DNA of 19,524 nt. Source: Victivallales bacterium Lenti_02. GTDB lineage: Bacteria > Verrucomicrobiota > Lentisphaeria > Oligosphaerales > Lenti-02. A program made the translations under genes and the position numbers. The notes under the pieces are model-generated. The model was given only the letters and a program-made list of their open reading frames with translations, was not told where the DNA came from and ran no database searches. Location of the stretch: NCBI GenBank assembly GCA_001603055.1, contig LVAZ01000133.1:1-19524 (forward strand), given 5' to 3'. Positions 7,908 to 16,900 of the stretch are shown here, one piece after another. Numbering within the stretch: the stretch's first letter is position 1; each line of letters begins with the position of its first letter.

Positions 7908-7944
7908 CGGACCGGCGGAAACAGTTGCATTGAACGCCGGACCG
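7908..7944. promoter_or_regulatory. Imperfect inverted repeat in the divergent oppA-like/HAD intergenic region
   Basis: CGGACCGGCG (7908-7917) and CGCCGGACCG (7935-7944) are complementary at nine of ten positions, around a 17-nt spacer. The site lies between divergent starts at 7802 and 7993, where an operator controlling either gene could sit. It could equally be a hairpin in the leader of the HAD transcript. A weak -10-like TACCAT (7948-7953) follows directly. The repeat is visible; the role is inferred. Confidence 0.35.
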
Positions 7945-7992
7945 GGCTACCATTGGCTAAGACGAGGACAGCGAAACCCAAGGTCTCCCTCT

Positions 7993-8643
7993 ATGATCCG
8001 TGCAGTAATTTTCGACATGGATGGTGTGCTCACCGACTCCGAGCCGGTGATCAACGAAGCCGCCATCCGCGGGCTGCGCGAGTACGGCATCGCGCCGCAG
8101 CCCGCCGACTTCGAGCCGTTCGTCGGCATGGGCGAAGACCGCTACATCGGCGGCGTGGCGGCCAAGCATGGCCTCGTCTACCGCCCCGAGATGAAACGCC
8201 GGGTCTACGAAATCTATCTGGACATCCTGCCCGGCCTGCTGCGCGGGTTTCCCGGGGTCCACGAACTGCTCGCCGACCTGCGGCAGCGGGGCCTGGCCCT
8301 GGCGGTGGGATCGAGCGCGGACCGGATCAAGGTCGAGGCGAATCTGCGCGGCATCGGGGTGGACCTGGCCTGGTTCGGGGCGGTGGTCACCGGCGAGGAC
8401 GTGCAGGCGCGGAAACCGGCGCCCGACCTGTTCCTGGCGGCGGCGGAGCGGCTTGGCATCCCCCCCGCCCAGTGCTGCGTGGTCGAGGATGCCCTGAGCG
8501 GCGTGGCGGCAGCGAAGGCCGCCGGCATGCGCTGCGCGGCGGTGGCAACCAGCTTCCCGGAACCGGCCCTGCGCGCGGCCGGGGCGGACGTCACCCGTCC
8601 GGCCCTGGCCGGACTGACGCCGGCCGATCTGGGTGTGGCATAG
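7993..8643 (+). CDS. HAD-superfamily phosphatase, beta-phosphoglucomutase-like
   Basis: The 216-aa protein has all four HAD motifs. Motif I is DMDGVLTDSEP (nucleophile Asp8, acid/base Asp10). Motif II is the Ser of VGSS (Ser107). Motif III is Lys141 in ARKPAPDLF. Motif IV is VVEDALSG (Glu165/Asp166). The helical cap between residues 16 and 85 places it in subfamily I with beta-phosphoglucomutase and sugar-phosphate phosphatases. It acts in the cytoplasm on a small phosphorylated metabolite, probably a sugar phosphate. The frame is open further upstream, but ATG 7993 puts motif I at the expected distance from the N terminus; AAGG at 7980-7983 is a weak ribosome site. The gene is followed closely by a phosphatase and an isomerase gene. 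Mutase versus phosphatase activity cannot be told apart here. Confidence 0.92.
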   Translation: MIRAVIFDMDGVLTDSEPVINEAAIRGLREYGIAPQPADFEPFVGMGEDRYIGGVAAKHGLVYRPEMKRRVYEIYLDILPGLLRGFPGVHELLADLRQRGLALAVGSSADRIKVEANLRGIGVDLAWFGAVVTGEDVQARKPAPDLFLAAAERLGIPPAQCCVVEDALSGVAAAKAAGMRCAAVATSFPEPALRAAGADVTRPALAGLTPADLGVA

Positions 8644-8659
8644 AAGCGGGGTACGGCAG

Positions 8660-9766
8660 ATGGGCGGCAGAAGAGCATGGGTCATCGGGGACATCCACGG
8701 CATGTTCGACCCGCTGAGCGCCATCCTCCAGCGCATCCGCTACCTGGACGAAACGCTCGACGAACCCGCCAAGGTGATCTTCCTCGGCGACTACATCGAC
8801 TACGGCCCCTCGACCCGCCAGGTGGTCGATCTGCTGCTCCAGACCCGCGAGCAGCGGCAGACCATCTTCCTCTGCGGCAACCATGAGGACCTGCTCCTCC
8901 AGTTCCTCGAAGGCAGCCCCCTCTTCCAGCAATACGGCAACGTCTGGTTCCGCGGCAACGGCGGCCAGGACACCGTCGCCTCCTTCACCCAGTCGCCCGA
9001 CATTTTCCGCCGGGTCTACCGGACCCCCGAGGAGTACTGCAAATTCTCCCCCGAGGAATTCCGCCTGCCCCCGAAGTACCTGGCCTTCTTCACCTCCCTG
9101 CTCTACGGGCACAGCGAAACCTTCGCGGCCGGGCACGACGAGGTGCAGGTGGGCTTCTGCCATGCCAGCCTTTTCCAGCCGGACCCCGACCCCCTGCAAC
9201 CCGAACTCCACGACACGGTCACCATCGAGCAGCAGCTTGCCCTGCGCAGCTACGACCAGTTCCACCAGTTCTGCACCCGCCACGACATGTGGATCGAGCA
9301 GAGCCACATCTGGAACCGCCAGGAGCCCAGCGGCCGCTTCGGCGATTTCCTCCTGGTCCAGGGACACACCCCCACCTGCTGCCTCAGCACCCTGGGCATC
9401 CCGGTCGGCAACTACGACGTGGAAAGCGACCTGCCCTTCGTCACCTTCGTCCGGCCCGACGTGAAGGCCCGCCTCACCCCCCGCCGCCTCTATTTCGAGG
9501 CCGCTCTCGACGAGGTGGTCTCGATCAACATCGACACCGGCGCGGTCTACGGCGGCGCCCTCACCGCCCTCGGCATCGGCGAGGAAAGCCTGGCCATGGG
9601 AGAGCTGGACGTGATTCAGGCCAGAGTCAGCGGCAACCACCGGAACTGGAACGACATCGAGCATTTCGTGATGCGCTTCGCCGACGGCCTGCGCAAGACC
9701 GGAAAGCCGTCGAACGGCAAGACGGAAGCCCAGAAGACAGGAGCGAATCCATGCGTTACGGACTGA
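8660..9766 (+). CDS. Calcineurin-like metallophosphoesterase (bacterial PPP-type protein phosphatase)
   Basis: The 368-aa protein carries the dinuclear-metal signatures GDIHG (Asp11, His13), GDYIDYGP (Asp44, Asp47) and GNHED (residues 73-77), then a CHAS histidine (158) and VQGHTPT (His236). A late NIDTGAVYGGALTAL segment is typical of the PPP Ser/Thr phosphatase branch, which dephosphorylates proteins or small phospho-compounds. The insert between GNHED and CHAS is long, with many aromatic and acidic residues. I chose ATG 8660, 16 nt past the HAD stop; a GTG at 8633 in the same frame would overlap HAD and adds only nine residues. The 3' end overlaps the next start by 16 nt, so the three genes are probably translationally coupled. 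Substrate is unknown. Confidence 0.9.
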   Translation: MGGRRAWVIGDIHGMFDPLSAILQRIRYLDETLDEPAKVIFLGDYIDYGPSTRQVVDLLLQTREQRQTIFLCGNHEDLLLQFLEGSPLFQQYGNVWFRGNGGQDTVASFTQSPDIFRRVYRTPEEYCKFSPEEFRLPPKYLAFFTSLLYGHSETFAAGHDEVQVGFCHASLFQPDPDPLQPELHDTVTIEQQLALRSYDQFHQFCTRHDMWIEQSHIWNRQEPSGRFGDFLLVQGHTPTCCLSTLGIPVGNYDVESDLPFVTFVRPDVKARLTPRRLYFEAALDEVVSINIDTGAVYGGALTALGIGEESLAMGELDVIQARVSGNHRNWNDIEHFVMRFADGLRKTGKPSNGKTEAQKTGANPCVTD

Positions 9767-10554
9767 TCCACTACAACACGCCCGGAACCACCTTCGCGGA
9801 CTTCGTCGCCTTCGCGGCGGAAAGCGGCTTCAACAGCGTCGAGGTGATGATATCCGACGTCTGGCCCAAGGGCGCCGAATACACCGCCGAAAAGGCCCAC
9901 GAGGCGAAGGAGATTCTCGACCGCCACGGCATCCGGGCCTCGGCCCTCACCGCCGCCAACGATTTCGTGCAGCTCGATCCGAAGGCCGTCCGCGAACAGG
10001 TGGACCGGATGCAGCAGGTCGCCGGTCTGGCCCGCATTCTGGGCACCACGATCCTGCGCACCGAGGGCGGTCAGCCCAAGCCGGAGGTGCCCGAGGACAA
10101 ATACGCCGAGGCGATTGCCGGCTGCCTCAGGGCCTGCATCCCCTTCTGCGAGAGCCTCGGCGTGAAGCTCGCCGTGGACAACCACGGGGTGGTGTCGAAC
10201 AATCCCGCCGTCCTCCTCCCCGCCCTCGAAGCGGCCGACTCCCCCTGCATCGGCTCGAATCTGGACACCATGAACCTGCGCTGGTGGGGCAACGCCCTCG
10301 AAGACCTGCCCGGCATCTACCGCGCGCTCGCCCCCTATGTGCTCCACACCCACATGAAGGACGGCAGCGGCGTCCGGGGCAGCTATGCCGGCGCCGCTCT
10401 GGGCCAGGGCGAAATCCCCCTGCAAGCCGCCGTGGACGCCCTGGTCGCCGCCGGCTACCAGGGGGCCTGGACGGCGGAATGGGAAGGCAAGGGCGACAAG
10501 GGCGAGGGCTACCGTGCCTGCCTGGCCTGGCTCAAAGCCCACTGCCCGGCCTGA
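9751..10554 (+). CDS. Sugar-phosphate isomerase/epimerase-type TIM barrel (AP_endonuc_2 family)
   Basis: The 267-aa protein looks like a xylose-isomerase-like TIM barrel of the IolE/hydroxypyruvate isomerase/tagatose epimerase group. Visible strand-end motifs are FNSVEVM, TTILRTEGG, VKLAVDNHG (Asp143, His145), SNLDTMN (Asp172), LHTHMKDG (His199/His201) and a final WTAEWEG (Glu243), which together supply the usual divalent-metal site. Such enzymes isomerise or epimerise sugars and sugar acids in the cytoplasm. ATG 9751 follows AGGAG (9739-9743) at 7-nt spacing and lies 16 nt inside the preceding phosphatase gene. The family has many specificities, so no substrate is assigned; the HAD neighbour supports a carbohydrate role. 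Confidence 0.9.
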   Translation: MRYGLIHYNTPGTTFADFVAFAAESGFNSVEVMISDVWPKGAEYTAEKAHEAKEILDRHGIRASALTAANDFVQLDPKAVREQVDRMQQVAGLARILGTTILRTEGGQPKPEVPEDKYAEAIAGCLRACIPFCESLGVKLAVDNHGVVSNNPAVLLPALEAADSPCIGSNLDTMNLRWWGNALEDLPGIYRALAPYVLHTHMKDGSGVRGSYAGAALGQGEIPLQAAVDALVAAGYQGAWTAEWEGKGDKGEGYRACLAWLKAHCPA

Positions 10555-10560
10555 CGGCGG

Positions 10561-13500
10561 CTATGCCGAGGGTTGCAGCACCCGCCGGATCGTTTCATCC
10601 ATCTCGCTGCTCGTCAGCGGCTTGAATACCAGCTCGCGGATTCCGAGCCGCAATGCTTCCTCGTGGCTCAGGTCCCCACTGAACCCGGTGCAGATCAGGA
10701 TGGGCAGGTCCGGACGCAGCCGGAGGGCCTCGCGGGCCAGCTCGACGCCCGACATCCGGGGCATGGTGAGATCGGTCACCAGAATGTCGTATGCCTCCGG
10801 ATCGCGGCACAGCAGGTCCAGCGCCATTTTGCCGTCGCTGGCAAGGGTCAGCCGGTAGCCGTACTGGGGCAGTCCCATCTCGGCCAATTGCCGTATTGCC
10901 GCCTCGTCGTCCACGAACAGCACCCGGGCATGCTCCAGGCGGGAGGCGGCGACCTGCTGGACCCATTCGAGATCATCGGCCTCCGCCTCGGCATAGGCCG
11001 GCAGCAGAATGTGGAACACGGCCCCCTGTCCCGGCGTGCTTTGGGCATAGATCGCCCCGCCATGGGCCTGCACGATGCCCTGCACAATGGCCAGCCCGAG
11101 CCCGGTTCCCCGTTCCTTGGCGCGGGTGGTGAAATACGGCTCGAAGATATGCTTCCGAATATCGGGGGGAATGCCGCTCCCCGTGTCGCTGACCGTCAAT
11201 TCGAGGTGGGGTCCCGCCGTCAGGCCGGGGTGTTTTCTCGCCTCGACCTCATCGACCTGCCGCGCCTGGGCCTGAATCCGAATCCGGCCCTCCGGCAGCA
11301 CACCTTGCTCGCCTTCCGCCCGTCGCTGGATCGCCTGGTAGGCATTGGTGCAGAGATTCATCAGCACCTGGTGCATCTGGGTCGGATCGGCCAGCACGCT
11401 GGGAGCGTCGCTGGCCACCTGGATACTGACGACAACCGAGGCGGGCAGCGTACCCCGCATGAGCTTGCCGATTTCCTTCACGATGCTCTGCATCCGCAGG
11501 GGAACCCGCTCGTTCTCGCCCTGGCGGCTGAAGGTCAGAATCTGGTTGATCAAATCCCTCGCCCGGTGGCTGGATTTCATCACCTCCCTCACACTTTCCC
11601 AAGCCTCGGACCCTTCCGGGCAGTCGTCGAGCGCCAGCTCGGCAAAGCCGAGAATGGCATGGAGGATATTGTTGAAATCGTGGGCGATTCCCCCCGCCAG
11701 AGTGCCGATGGCCTCCAGCCGCTGGGCCTGGTTGAGCCGTTCCTGGAAATGGTGCCGCTCCGTCTCGGCCTCGCGCAGCGCGGTCAGATCGAGGAAACTC
11801 AGCAGCAGGGAGGGGCGGCCGTTCAGTTCGACCCGGGAAACGGTGCGCAGAACCGGCACCCGCCGCCCGTCCATCGCCAGCAACTCCCCCTCGCCCGCAA
11901 CCAGTGTCTCCTGGGATGGGGACAAGCGCCGGGTGGGGAGCCCGATCAGAAACTCGCGGGGCATGGCCAGCAGGCGGGCGGCGGCGGGATTGGCGTAGGT
12001 CACCGAATCGGTCGCCGCGTCCACGGCGATCACTCCCGCCTCCAGACTGTCCAGAATGTGATGCAGGCTCTCCTCGCTCCGGCGCAGGGCCTGCTGTTCA
12101 CGGTCGCGGGCCACGGATACGCCGATGCTCCCGCCCAGAGTCTCGTAGAATTCAATGTCTTCGGAAGTGAAGCAGCCGGGGCGGCGGTCGTTGAGCTGGA
12201 GCAGGCCGATCACCTCGCCGCCGCTGGCGAGAGGAATGAGGGCCAGGGATTCGTAACCCTCCTTCGGGCAGCGACCGCGCAGCACCCCCAGCATGGCGGT
12301 GTCCGCGCTGGCCATGAGCTGGCGGGCCTGGTTGGTCCAGAAACTCCCCCCCGGGGTGAAAAAGGACAGGGCAGGGTCCGTCTCCCCGCGAATCACCCGG
12401 CCACAGAGACAGGCCAAATGGTATCCGCAGGAGGAACCGCTTTTTCCCGGTGGCAGACGGAGGCTGCATTCAGCCTGGATGAAATCCGCCGAGAAGCCAT
12501 GATGCTCGTAATAGGGGTAGTCGTCGCCGTCGCGCAGCCGGATACCCACCGCCTCGACCCCGGTCTCCTCCCGGATGATGTGCAGCAGACGGCGGATGAT
12601 CTGCCGCTGCGGCTCGGAACTGTTCAGCGCATCGAGCACCTGCCGCTCGGCCCGCAGCCGCCGTTCGGCCCGCAGGCGCTCGGTCACGTCCCGGAAAATG
12701 CAGGCGAAACGACCCGCCGAGGGACGGTACGCGGCCACCTCGAAGGTTTTGCCAAAAGAACCGCTCACCAGCTCGAAGCTGGCCGGCTCGCCGGTCGCCA
12801 CCACCCTGCCGTAGCGCTCGATCCACTCCTTTTCCGTGGCCGGAAGCAGTTCCAGAACCGTGCAGCCAACCACCGCCCCGGCATCCAGACCCGTCATCTT
12901 CTCAAAGGCAGGATTCACCTGGAGGAACCGGTAGTCGCAGGGGCGTCCCGCCGCGTCGAATATCATTTCGTGCAGAGCGAACCCGTCGAGCATGGTCTGG
13001 AAGAGCTGGGAATATTCCAGGCGGCTTTCGGCGAGGCGCTGATTGGTGACCATTGCCCCGGTGATGTCCCAGCTCACCCCGGTGACTGCCAGCGCCTTGC
13101 CCGCCTTGTCCCGGCGGATTGAGGCATGGGCTTCAAGGTGGCGGACCGTCCCGTCGGGGAGGACAATGCGGAACTGGTCATGGTACTCCCCTCCCACCTG
13201 CACCTCTTCCATGGCAATGCGATAGGCATGGTCCCGGTCCTCGGGATGCAGGCGGGACAGCCACAACTCGCAGGTGGTCGCATCCTGTTCGGGCAACACG
13301 CCGTACAGCTCGCACTGCCGCCGGTCCCAGTCCATCCTTCCGCTGGCCAAATCCAGATGCCAGAGACCGATCCCGGCCGCCCGGGTGGCCAGGGAAAGGC
13401 GTTCCTGGCTCTCGCGGAGAGACTGCTCGATTCCCCGCCGGGACGCCATGTCGACGCCAACCACCACCACTCCGGACACCTCGCCGGAAGCGTCGCGGAT

Positions 13501-13854
13501 GGGGTTGAGGTGACACTCGAATTCCCGGCCAAGATGAATCGCGATATATCGCCTCGGGCAGCCGGCCAAGGCGGCACGCACATGCTCGACGATTTCGGGG
13601 CGGTGCGTGTAGCATTCCAGTGTGTCCCGTCCCAGCAAAAGCGCCGGATCTATCTTGTGATCCCGCAGAATCTTGCCCTCGACCGAGCGGACCACCCCTT
13701 CCCGGTCAAGGTCAAACACCAGCACGTCCGCATGGTCGAGAATCGTCTGCAGGCGCTCGCGCGACAACTCGGCGGCTTCCAGCCGCCGGAGCCGTTCCCG
13801 CAATTCCCCGTTCTCGCGGAGCAAGTCCGCCTTGGTCTTTTTCTGACTGCCCAT
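10561..13854 (-). CDS. Hybrid sensor histidine kinase: PAS-PAS-PAS-GAF-PAS-HisKA-HATPase-REC
   Basis: The 1097-aa protein has no membrane segment and is probably cytoplasmic. A short N-terminal coiled coil (to residue 35) leads to PAS domains at about 35-140, 145-268 (PAS_3-like, with LPDGTVRHLEAHA) and 280-395. A GAF domain spans about 405-585, and a fourth PAS about 592-700. The kinase core has H-box GGIAHDFNNIL (phospho-acceptor His725), N-box near Asn833/Asn837, G1 SDTGSGIP (from Asp890) and G2 GTGLGLAIV (916-924). A C-terminal receiver (975-1097) has acidic pocket Asp982/Asp983, acceptor Asp1028 and Lys1078. No DNA-binding output is attached, so the signal must pass to a separate phosphotransfer protein or regulator, which is not nearby. 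ATG is at 13852-13854; the stop lies 6 nt from the convergent isomerase gene. Confidence 0.95.
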   Translation of the reverse strand: MGSQKKTKADLLRENGELRERLRRLEAAELSRERLQTILDHADVLVFDLDREGVVRSVEGKILRDHKIDPALLLGRDTLECYTHRPEIVEHVRAALAGCPRRYIAIHLGREFECHLNPIRDASGEVSGVVVVGVDMASRRGIEQSLRESQERLSLATRAAGIGLWHLDLASGRMDWDRRQCELYGVLPEQDATTCELWLSRLHPEDRDHAYRIAMEEVQVGGEYHDQFRIVLPDGTVRHLEAHASIRRDKAGKALAVTGVSWDITGAMVTNQRLAESRLEYSQLFQTMLDGFALHEMIFDAAGRPCDYRFLQVNPAFEKMTGLDAGAVVGCTVLELLPATEKEWIERYGRVVATGEPASFELVSGSFGKTFEVAAYRPSAGRFACIFRDVTERLRAERRLRAERQVLDALNSSEPQRQIIRRLLHIIREETGVEAVGIRLRDGDDYPYYEHHGFSADFIQAECSLRLPPGKSGSSCGYHLACLCGRVIRGETDPALSFFTPGGSFWTNQARQLMASADTAMLGVLRGRCPKEGYESLALIPLASGGEVIGLLQLNDRRPGCFTSEDIEFYETLGGSIGVSVARDREQQALRRSEESLHHILDSLEAGVIAVDAATDSVTYANPAAARLLAMPREFLIGLPTRRLSPSQETLVAGEGELLAMDGRRVPVLRTVSRVELNGRPSLLLSFLDLTALREAETERHHFQERLNQAQRLEAIGTLAGGIAHDFNNILHAILGFAELALDDCPEGSEAWESVREVMKSSHRARDLINQILTFSRQGENERVPLRMQSIVKEIGKLMRGTLPASVVVSIQVASDAPSVLADPTQMHQVLMNLCTNAYQAIQRRAEGEQGVLPEGRIRIQAQARQVDEVEARKHPGLTAGPHLELTVSDTGSGIPPDIRKHIFEPYFTTRAKERGTGLGLAIVQGIVQAHGGAIYAQSTPGQGAVFHILLPAYAEAEADDLEWVQQVAASRLEHARVLFVDDEAAIRQLAEMGLPQYGYRLTLASDGKMALDLLCRDPEAYDILVTDLTMPRMSGVELAREALRLRPDLPILICTGFSGDLSHEEALRLGIRELVFKPLTSSEMDETIRRVLQPSA

Positions 13855-13940
13855 CTATGCCCGCACCCTCGCCCGGACTGCCCACCATTGAGCGGATTCC
13901 CCAGATCGGAACCCCGGCAGTTGCGTTTTGCTACCGCGTA

Positions 13941-13968
13941 AGTATACAGGACTTCCGATTTGGTACAA
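13941..13968 (-). promoter_or_regulatory. Likely promoter of the hybrid histidine kinase gene
   Basis: Reading the - strand, TTGTAC (complement of 13963-13968) and TATACT (complement of 13941-13946) are 16 nt apart. TATACT matches five of six sigma70 -10 positions; the -35 matches three. The patch is A+T-rich against a G+C-rich background, in the 140-nt gap between the YetA-like gene stop and the kinase start. The mRNA would begin near 13934, leaving a leader of about 80 nt. No clear terminator for the upstream gene is visible in this gap. Confidence 0.45.
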
Positions 13969-13994
13969 TCCGGACGAAATATCCCGTTCCCCGC

Positions 13995-16900
13995 CTACCT
14001 CCGCGGGGGTGGCGGCGCGTCGTCGGGAAGATTGGTCAGCCAGAGTCCGCCCAGTTTCGCGCCCTCCTCGCGGGTGCGCACCTGCAAACGGTGCGTGCCG
14101 GGGGCCAAATCGAGCGTCGGTCCCTTGACCCAAATCCAAGCCCCCATCGCACCCGTGTTGCCGAGCGCGGACTCGGGCTGCCCGTCCAGCGAGAAGTGAA
14201 AGGAATTGCCCTTGTCGTCCAGCCACTTCACCTCGGCCCAGAGGACGAACTGCCGGGCTTCCGCGACCGTCACCGTCCAGACGGCCTTGCCTCCCAAGTC
14301 CGTGTCGGGCGGCAGGGGATTGCCGCTGAAAGGCTCCGGGCGGGGGTCGTCCACGTAGGCGCTTTCGCCTGCACCCACCAGACGCATCGGGGCCTGCACC
14401 TCCGCCTCGGCAACCGTCAGATGCCGCCGGTCGATCCCGGCAACCGAACGCACCGAAAACGGGATGTTCCGCTGGTGCGCGGTGTCGTCGGGCAGGACGA
14501 GTTCAAGCCGGAGCATGACCTCTCCCGCCAGTTCCGGCGCGGTGGCGCTCACCTCGACCGCGAGAGGCGTATCCGCCTCGGCGGCAAGGGGAAAGGCGGG
14601 AGGTTCCTGACCGACGAAACCGTCGGGCAGGTTCAGGTGCGGAGTCACGCGCAGGGGCTGGCCGCTGGTGTTGCGCAGAGTGAAAGCCAGCACCGCCGGG
14701 AAACCGGGCGCCGTCACGGCGCGTTCGGCCTTCCGCTCGACGAGCACCGGTTGCCGCCGGTCCGCCAGCAATCCGAAAACCTGCGGATACCAGGGCATGC
14801 TGCGCACGCTGGCGCCGGCGGAGGCAAGCAGTATATCCGCCACCCGGCCGTACCTTTCCTCGCCGGTGTAGTGGGAGGCGTAGGCGAAGGCGTTCAGCGC
14901 CAGGTCCGTGCCGCTGTAGCCCTTCATGCAGGTCGGTGCCTGCTTGTACCAGAACCGGCCGGGTTCGCCCATGGGTTCGGTGAGCAGCCAATCGGCCACG
15001 CCAAGCAAAGCCTGCCGGGTCCGCGGATCGCCGGTCACCCCATGCCAGCGACCCAGACCGCGGGCGACGATGCCGTGCATGAACACCGTCCCCCCCTCGT
15101 AGCTGGGCTGTTCGGAAATGGGCACGGACAGCACACCCCGCACGGGGTCCTGCCAGGTGGCGATCCAGTCCGCCACCGTTTGGCCTGCGGCCAGCACACG
15201 CTCGTCGTTGGTGGCTCCGGCCAGGGCGGAGAGGGCGATGAGCGCCCAGCCCGGTCCCCGTTCCTGCCCGCCCGCCCCGTAGCGGTTCTGGGCGACGATG
15301 CGCACATACCAGTCGGCCATTTCCCGCGCCACCTCCTCGGCCCAGGGTTCGCCGGTCAAAAACCAGTAGTCCACCACGCCTTCTGCCCAGGAATGCCCGG
15401 AATCGGCACCTTGGCGGGTATGGTCGGCAATCCACGCCTGACGCTCGTGGGAGGGCATCCAAAGAGCGGTCGCATTGTGGTGACGGGGGCCGCCGCGCTG
15501 GGGACGGCTGCCCGGCTCCTCGTGATGGATCACCACCACATCGGCATACATCCGGGCCGTCTTCTCGAACTCGTCCCACCAGCGGGGCTCGCCGCCGCGC
15601 AGATATTCGAGGGCGAAGCCGTGATGGTGGTCGTATTCGCTGTTGCTCCAGTAGGTGAAGGAAGGGCCGTAGCCCCACTCGAAGGTGTCGTCCCCGTAGT
15701 TCTCGAAGCCGTATTCCCGGCGCTGCCGCCGCTTGGCCAAGTAGCGTTCGTAGAAGGTGCCCACGCTTGCCTCATAGGCCGGGTAGAGCCGTTCGTTGCG
15801 CGGCAGGAACGGCCCGTAGGCGCGGGTCCCGGCCACATACTCGGCGGCGGCATGGGCGCGCAGGGGAGCGTCGAGCCGATGGAGCAACTGGTCCACAGGC
15901 ACCGGGTCGGCAGTGAACCGGAACAGCAGCTCCTGGCGCAAAGCCTGGCCCCGCGCCACCCGGAACAGCCCCATCTTCCCCGGCGACTGGGGATAGCCGA
16001 TCCCCCCGACCGGATACTGTTCGGTCGTCGCCGCCATGCGTTCCGCCCACTCGGTGGGCAGGTCGTCCGCATCCAGCGGCCGGGGCACGAAATCCTGGCT
16101 CACCCGGTCGTCGGCGAAGCGGATGGCCTGCGGGAACCGCTGCCAGAACCAGCGGCTCCCGAAAACCAGACCGGGCAGCCGGACCAAGCCGTCGCTGGCT
16201 CCCGTTTCCCTGGCCAGCGGTTCCTCGCCGGTCCACGACACCTGATTTTCCCGATGCTGGTAGAGCACGGCCCCGTTCCGGGCCTGCAATTCCCGCTCGC
16301 CGAGCCGCACCCTGCCCGCCGCCGCCCGCTCCCATGCCAAATCCAGCGACCAGCGGGAAAGATAGACCTCCGCCGCATCGTCGCGATTGACCAAAAACAC
16401 CTGGGTCCGCAGCTCCTCGCTGCCCGCAAAGCACTCGGTCTGAATCCGGTATTCCAGGCGGCTGGGACTGCCATCCTCCCGCGCGAACCAGCCACGCCGG
16501 ACAATCAGGGCGCGGCAGGGGCCGGCCTCGACAATCCGCGTGCTCGCGACGGTGGCGGCGTTCGACCGCAGCAGGCTACCGTCCTCGGTCTCCAGCACCA
16601 TCTCCCACACCCCGCCCGCAGGCGTGAGCCGCTCCCCGCCCCGGTACACCGCATCGGCGATCCGTCCGTGGCTGGTGCTCAACTCGACCCGGATGGCGCC
16701 CGTGTCCACCTCCAGGCTGCCGCCGCGTTCCCGGACACCCAGGGCGACCCCAGGCTCCGCCGGAGAAGCGGCGGGAGCCTCCAGGCGGAACTCGGCGTTG
16801 CCGCCCGCCGGCAGGGTGGCCGGAAAACAGGTCTGGAGAATCTTGATGGAACCGTCGGCCCAATGGGCCACCGGGCGGGTCTGCACGACAACCGGCGAAC

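Noticed and set aside
8633..8659. GTG start for the PPP phosphatase overlapping the HAD stop
   Set aside because: It adds nine residues with no family support; ATG 8660 puts the GDIHG motif at the usual distance from the N terminus. It cannot be excluded.
10555..10560. Possible bidirectional terminator between the convergent isomerase and kinase genes
   Set aside because: Only 6 nt separate the stop codons and I see no hairpin with a T-run there.
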